64,000 bases of DNA from Noviherbaspirillum soli (GTDB taxonomy: Bacteria; Pseudomonadota; Gammaproteobacteria; Burkholderiales; Burkholderiaceae_D), in contig NZ_JACYOX010000007.1 of NCBI RefSeq assembly GCF_015352955.1, positions 1 through 64,000 of the forward strand. Reading direction: 5' to 3'. The position numbers and the translations under genes are program-made. The notes beneath the pieces were generated by a model that ran no database searches, was not told the DNA's origin, and saw only the letters and a list, made by a program, of their open reading frames with translations. Position 1 is the first letter of the stretch. Each line of letters begins with the position of its first letter. This document shows, one piece after another, positions 62,589 through 64,000 of the stretch.

Positions 62589-63543
62589 AACGGCGACACA
62601 TGCGCGGTGACGGGCATGGATATTTCTGAAGAGGAAAAGATCGACATTATTACCCGGAAGTGCATGGCAGGGCAGGTCGCGGGAGTGCTACATCGGACAG
62701 AGAGACATTTGTGAGCTACCAGAATATGGAAAATGGCTGTCTTTAGCTGTTTCCAGCCAAACAGATTTCATGACCAGCGGCAATCGCGTCCAAAGACGTT
62801 CTGACAAAAGATGGAAAACCCCGCTCAAAAAATGCGGACTGGTCGCTCATCATCATGGGTTCAAAGCGGGAAGAAACGGAACGGGGTAGACAACTCGGCG
62901 GTATTCCTCGGGGAATATTCCAGGCCAAACGCTTAACTCCGAATGCCAGTGCTTTCCCGTGACGTGGAACGGAGGAACGATTTTGCAGATGTCTGAACAA
63001 GCCAAGCAGGATAAACGCCCCATGCCCTTAGCAACCCTGATGCAACAGACAGCCAGATAAAGCCAAACCCTACCGAGCTTAAAACGCCGGCCGTAGCGAA
63101 TAAGGACCAGCTGTTTTCAAGCAAGGGAAAGGGATGGTATCGGCAACGCCCTTGGAAGCGATGCAGGAAATATGATTTTCAAAGATCAGGTCAGCGAGGA
63201 TAAGTACACAGCCCTTCCTTAAATTCCACAGCCCTTCCTTAAATGCGCCAACCCCAACAATCGCCAATCCCCCCTTCGAATTCCGTACTAACGCCAAGCC
63301 GTTGCGGCAATGCCATTCCCCGGTTTGTTTGATACCAATTAGTACGAACAAGTTTTCAATGTGTTGTTACATTGCAAACATTAAATTAAACATCTGTAAA
63401 TTTATTCAGACGTTCGGTCTTTTAATTATTTGTGGCTTTACGAGTTTGTCGCAGGGATGGAAACGTCGTTTGGCGTTAATTCGGTTATGATATTGGTTCA
63501 AGAATGCTGCTTGGTTGAAGCCGTTTTTAAGGAGTAATTCCGG
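62589..63543. other. AT-richer region without a clear gene, left of an integrase
   Basis: About 950 bases hold no frame with a ribosome-binding site or recognised motif. Composition is lower in G+C than neighbouring genes from about 62700, and most clearly at 63340-63440. A tandem 18-base repeat lies at 63207-63244. It probably includes the left junction of the mobile element whose integrase starts at 63544. Confidence 0.5.
63207..63244. repeat. Tandem 18-bp direct repeat
   Basis: CACAGCCCTTCCTTAAAT occurs at 63207-63224 and again at 63227-63244, separated by TC. Both copies are identical. Position left of the integrase suggests it could relate to the element end, or it may be a slippage duplication. 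Confidence 0.8.
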
Positions 63544-64000
63544 ATGACAAAGAACCTGACGCTTTTTGATATCGATTCTGGCCAGACCGAAGAGGCGTTA
63601 AACCAGAGTTTCGAGGCGTGGCTTGCCCATCGACAGACGTCCCGTTCGCGTGCCAAGAGCGAGCGAGCCTTGTCGGAGGAGTCGATTAATGTCTACCGCG
63701 AGATGTGGCAGGCATTCGCGAAATTTTGTGCTGAACGGCAAATTCTGCTGGCCGACCTGACGGTATCGGACCTCGAAACCTTTCTCGCCATCCGGGGTAC
63801 CGGTCCGGACCCGGAGCAACCACGTCAGACCACCCGTGGCGGTTACCTCTCTGCGCGCTATGCGAACCGCTACCTGATGCTGATACAGCGCGTGAGCCAG
63901 CATCAGGCCCGGGTCGACGGCGTTCAGGTCAACCATGCGGCAGCCTTGCTCAGGGAAAGACCAGAGTACAAATATGCCGAGGCCGCTGACAAGGATCCGC
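63544..64000 (+). CDS. Site-specific tyrosine recombinase/integrase, 3' end outside window
   Basis: The ATG at 63544 follows TTTAAGGAG. The visible 152 residues start MTKNLTLFDIDSGQTEEALNQSFEAWLAHRQT and include LSEESINVYREMWQAFAKFCAERQILLADLTVSDLETFLAIRG, then a helix pair with RTTRGGYLSARYANRYLMLIQRV-like sequence. This is the N-terminal SAM-like core-binding domain of XerD-type recombinases. The catalytic Arg-His-Arg-Tyr part lies beyond the edge. It marks the start of an integrative element or an integrase cluster. Confidence 0.85.
   Translation, partial: MTKNLTLFDIDSGQTEEALNQSFEAWLAHRQTSRSRAKSERALSEESINVYREMWQAFAKFCAERQILLADLTVSDLETFLAIRGTGPDPEQPRQTTRGGYLSARYANRYLMLIQRVSQHQARVDGVQVNHAAALLRERPEYKYAEAADKDP

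Overview
The window reads as a high-GC chromosome segment from a betaproteobacterium, most likely Burkholderiales and close to Oxalobacteraceae. The basis is the 5S rRNA end at position 1, several Bug/TctC-type periplasmic binding proteins, an H-NS-family protein with the C-terminal motif common in this order, and a XoxF/quinoprotein-relay cluster. These assignments come from recognising sequence; no database search was run.

Layout. 1-151: end of an rRNA operon with a strong terminator. 248-3835: a broken Bug gene, then an IS5-type insertion sequence whose transposase is split by a group II intron (881-2788); the intron's reverse transcriptase carries one in-frame stop. 4080-12650: small and housekeeping genes (SRPBCC protein, Prc protease, H-NS-like protein, aldehyde dehydrogenase, lipoprotein). 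12724-14418: NYN-domain RNA-metabolism protein. 14865-15812: dead IS3-type remnant. 15941-27140: catabolic islands, each with a LysR regulator, enzymes and often an orphan Bug protein (AtuA-like pair; VOC/DHDPS-like/hydratase with an AGCS symporter). 27739-30165: small genes and a formyltransferase fused to two ACT domains.

30349-34879: a two-component system followed by eptA and a PAP2 phosphatase, with a PmrA-like box in front of eptA, so this looks like a lipid A modification unit. 35307-39396: assimilatory nitrite reductase nirBD and a formate/nitrite channel, preceded by a sigma-54 promoter and two hexaloop hairpins that look like an ANTAR antitermination target. 39550-48728: a lanthanide-type methanol dehydrogenase (XoxF) cluster with a cytochrome c, a substrate-binding-like partner, two metallohydrolases, a SoxYZ-like carrier and an ATP-grasp ligase. 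49177-56285: an AhpD-like protein and a MarR-controlled efflux operon. 56910-61499: another LysR/Bug/dehydrogenase/amidase island. 61524-62588: RlmN-like radical SAM enzyme. 62589-63543: AT-richer DNA without a clear gene. 63544-end: start of a tyrosine-type integrase, so a mobile element probably begins at the right edge.

The most informative non-coding signals are the intron/exon pairing in the IS, the nirB leader, the PmrA-like box, two LysR boxes of T-N11-A type and a MarR-type palindrome. The strongest candidates for something unusual are the intron seamlessly nested in a transposase, the formyltransferase-ACT fusion, and a quinoprotein-relay metallohydrolase that has lost two metal ligands.
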